Assembly: GCA_902805495.1 (NCBI GenBank)
Contig: CADCTH010000451.1
Coordinates: forward strand, 1-11,648
Length of the DNA stretch: 11,648 nt
Direction of reading: 5' to 3'
Origin: an uncultured Actinomycetospora sp.
GTDB taxonomy: Bacteria > Actinomycetota > Actinomycetes > Mycobacteriales > Pseudonocardiaceae
In this document: piece after piece, positions 11,597 to 11,648 of the stretch
How the letters are laid out: each line of letters begins with the position of its first letter
How positions within the stretch are numbered: position 1 is the stretch's first letter
Notes under the pieces: generated by a model
Seen by the model: only the letters and a program-made list of their open reading frames with translations
Database searches by the model: none
Told to the model about the DNA's origin: nothing
Program-made: the position numbers and the translations under genes

Positions 11597-11648
11597 GCCC
11601 CCGTAGCTCAGGGGATAGAGCACCGCTCTCCTAAAGCGGGTTGTCGCA
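11597..11648 (+). tRNA. tRNA-Arg (anticodon CCT), 3' end outside window
   Basis: The acceptor arm begins GCCCCCG (11597-11603), followed by TA. The D stem is GCTC/GAGC with loop AGGGGATA. The anticodon stem CCGCT/AGCGG (11623-11627 and 11635-11639) encloses the loop CTCCTAA, which gives anticodon CCT at 11630-11632, reading the AGG arginine codon. The variable region follows, and the T arm and acceptor 3' strand lie beyond the window. tRNA genes of this kind are common integration sites, but no integrase or attachment repeat is visible here. Confidence 0.93.

Noticed and set aside
1..11648. CRISPR array, insertion sequence or phage genes
   Set aside because: No regularly spaced repeats, transposase, integrase or terminal inverted repeats were seen.

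Overview
The window comes from a high-GC Gram-positive bacterium (Actinomycetota). Base composition is strongly GC-biased and GTG starts are common. Two genes belong to mycothiol-dependent families, and several genes encode actinobacterial GAF/ANTAR regulators. A Pseudonocardiales-like host would fit, but nothing in the sequence fixes the order or genus. No insertion sequence, phage gene, rRNA or CRISPR array was found.

Left part (1-4459), metabolic and redox genes. On the minus strand a DinB/maleylpyruvate-isomerase-type enzyme (402-1034) runs into a DsbA-fold enzyme like Rv2466c (1-386, cut by the window edge). Divergent to them is an SRPBCC protein (1111-1530) with a likely leaderless start. 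It meets an SDR oxidoreductase (1527-2303) tail to tail in a shared CTAG. The SDR follows a thiolase (2305-3447) with a 1-base gap, which looks like a fatty-acid or steroid beta-oxidation pair. A structured 151-bp spacer separates these from an MpaB/DUF2236-type oxygenase (3605-4459).

Middle (4460-6362). A four-helix membrane protein of the DUF4239 type (4546-5316) and an unrecognised, possibly PH-like protein (5448-5978) lie on the plus strand. The latter converges on a truncated DUF6194 remnant (5975-6268), again with stop codons overlapping in CTAG.

Right part (6363-11596) is the most unusual region. It holds five ANTAR or ANTAR-like genes, all on the minus strand: a 109-aa ANTAR-only protein (10527-10856), a GAF-ANTAR protein (9547-10284), two GAF-ANTAR proteins with ATGA-overlapping reading frames (7887-8681 and 7159-7890), and a degenerate 71-aa ANTAR-like protein (6779-6994). 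Two small unrecognised proteins flank them (10898-11233 and 6363-6722). The only plus-strand gene among them is a dihydrofolate-reductase/RibD-C-type reductase (8903-9508), whose leader contains a dyad and an anti-Shine-Dalgarno-like segment. ANTAR domains classically bind paired RNA hairpins to prevent transcription termination. The spacers of this cluster contain several hairpins, including one mutually exclusive pair, so the region may be a multi-sensor RNA-level regulatory locus. That is inference: I found no hairpin pair with the known conserved loop bases. The window ends inside a tRNA-Arg(CCT) gene at 11597.
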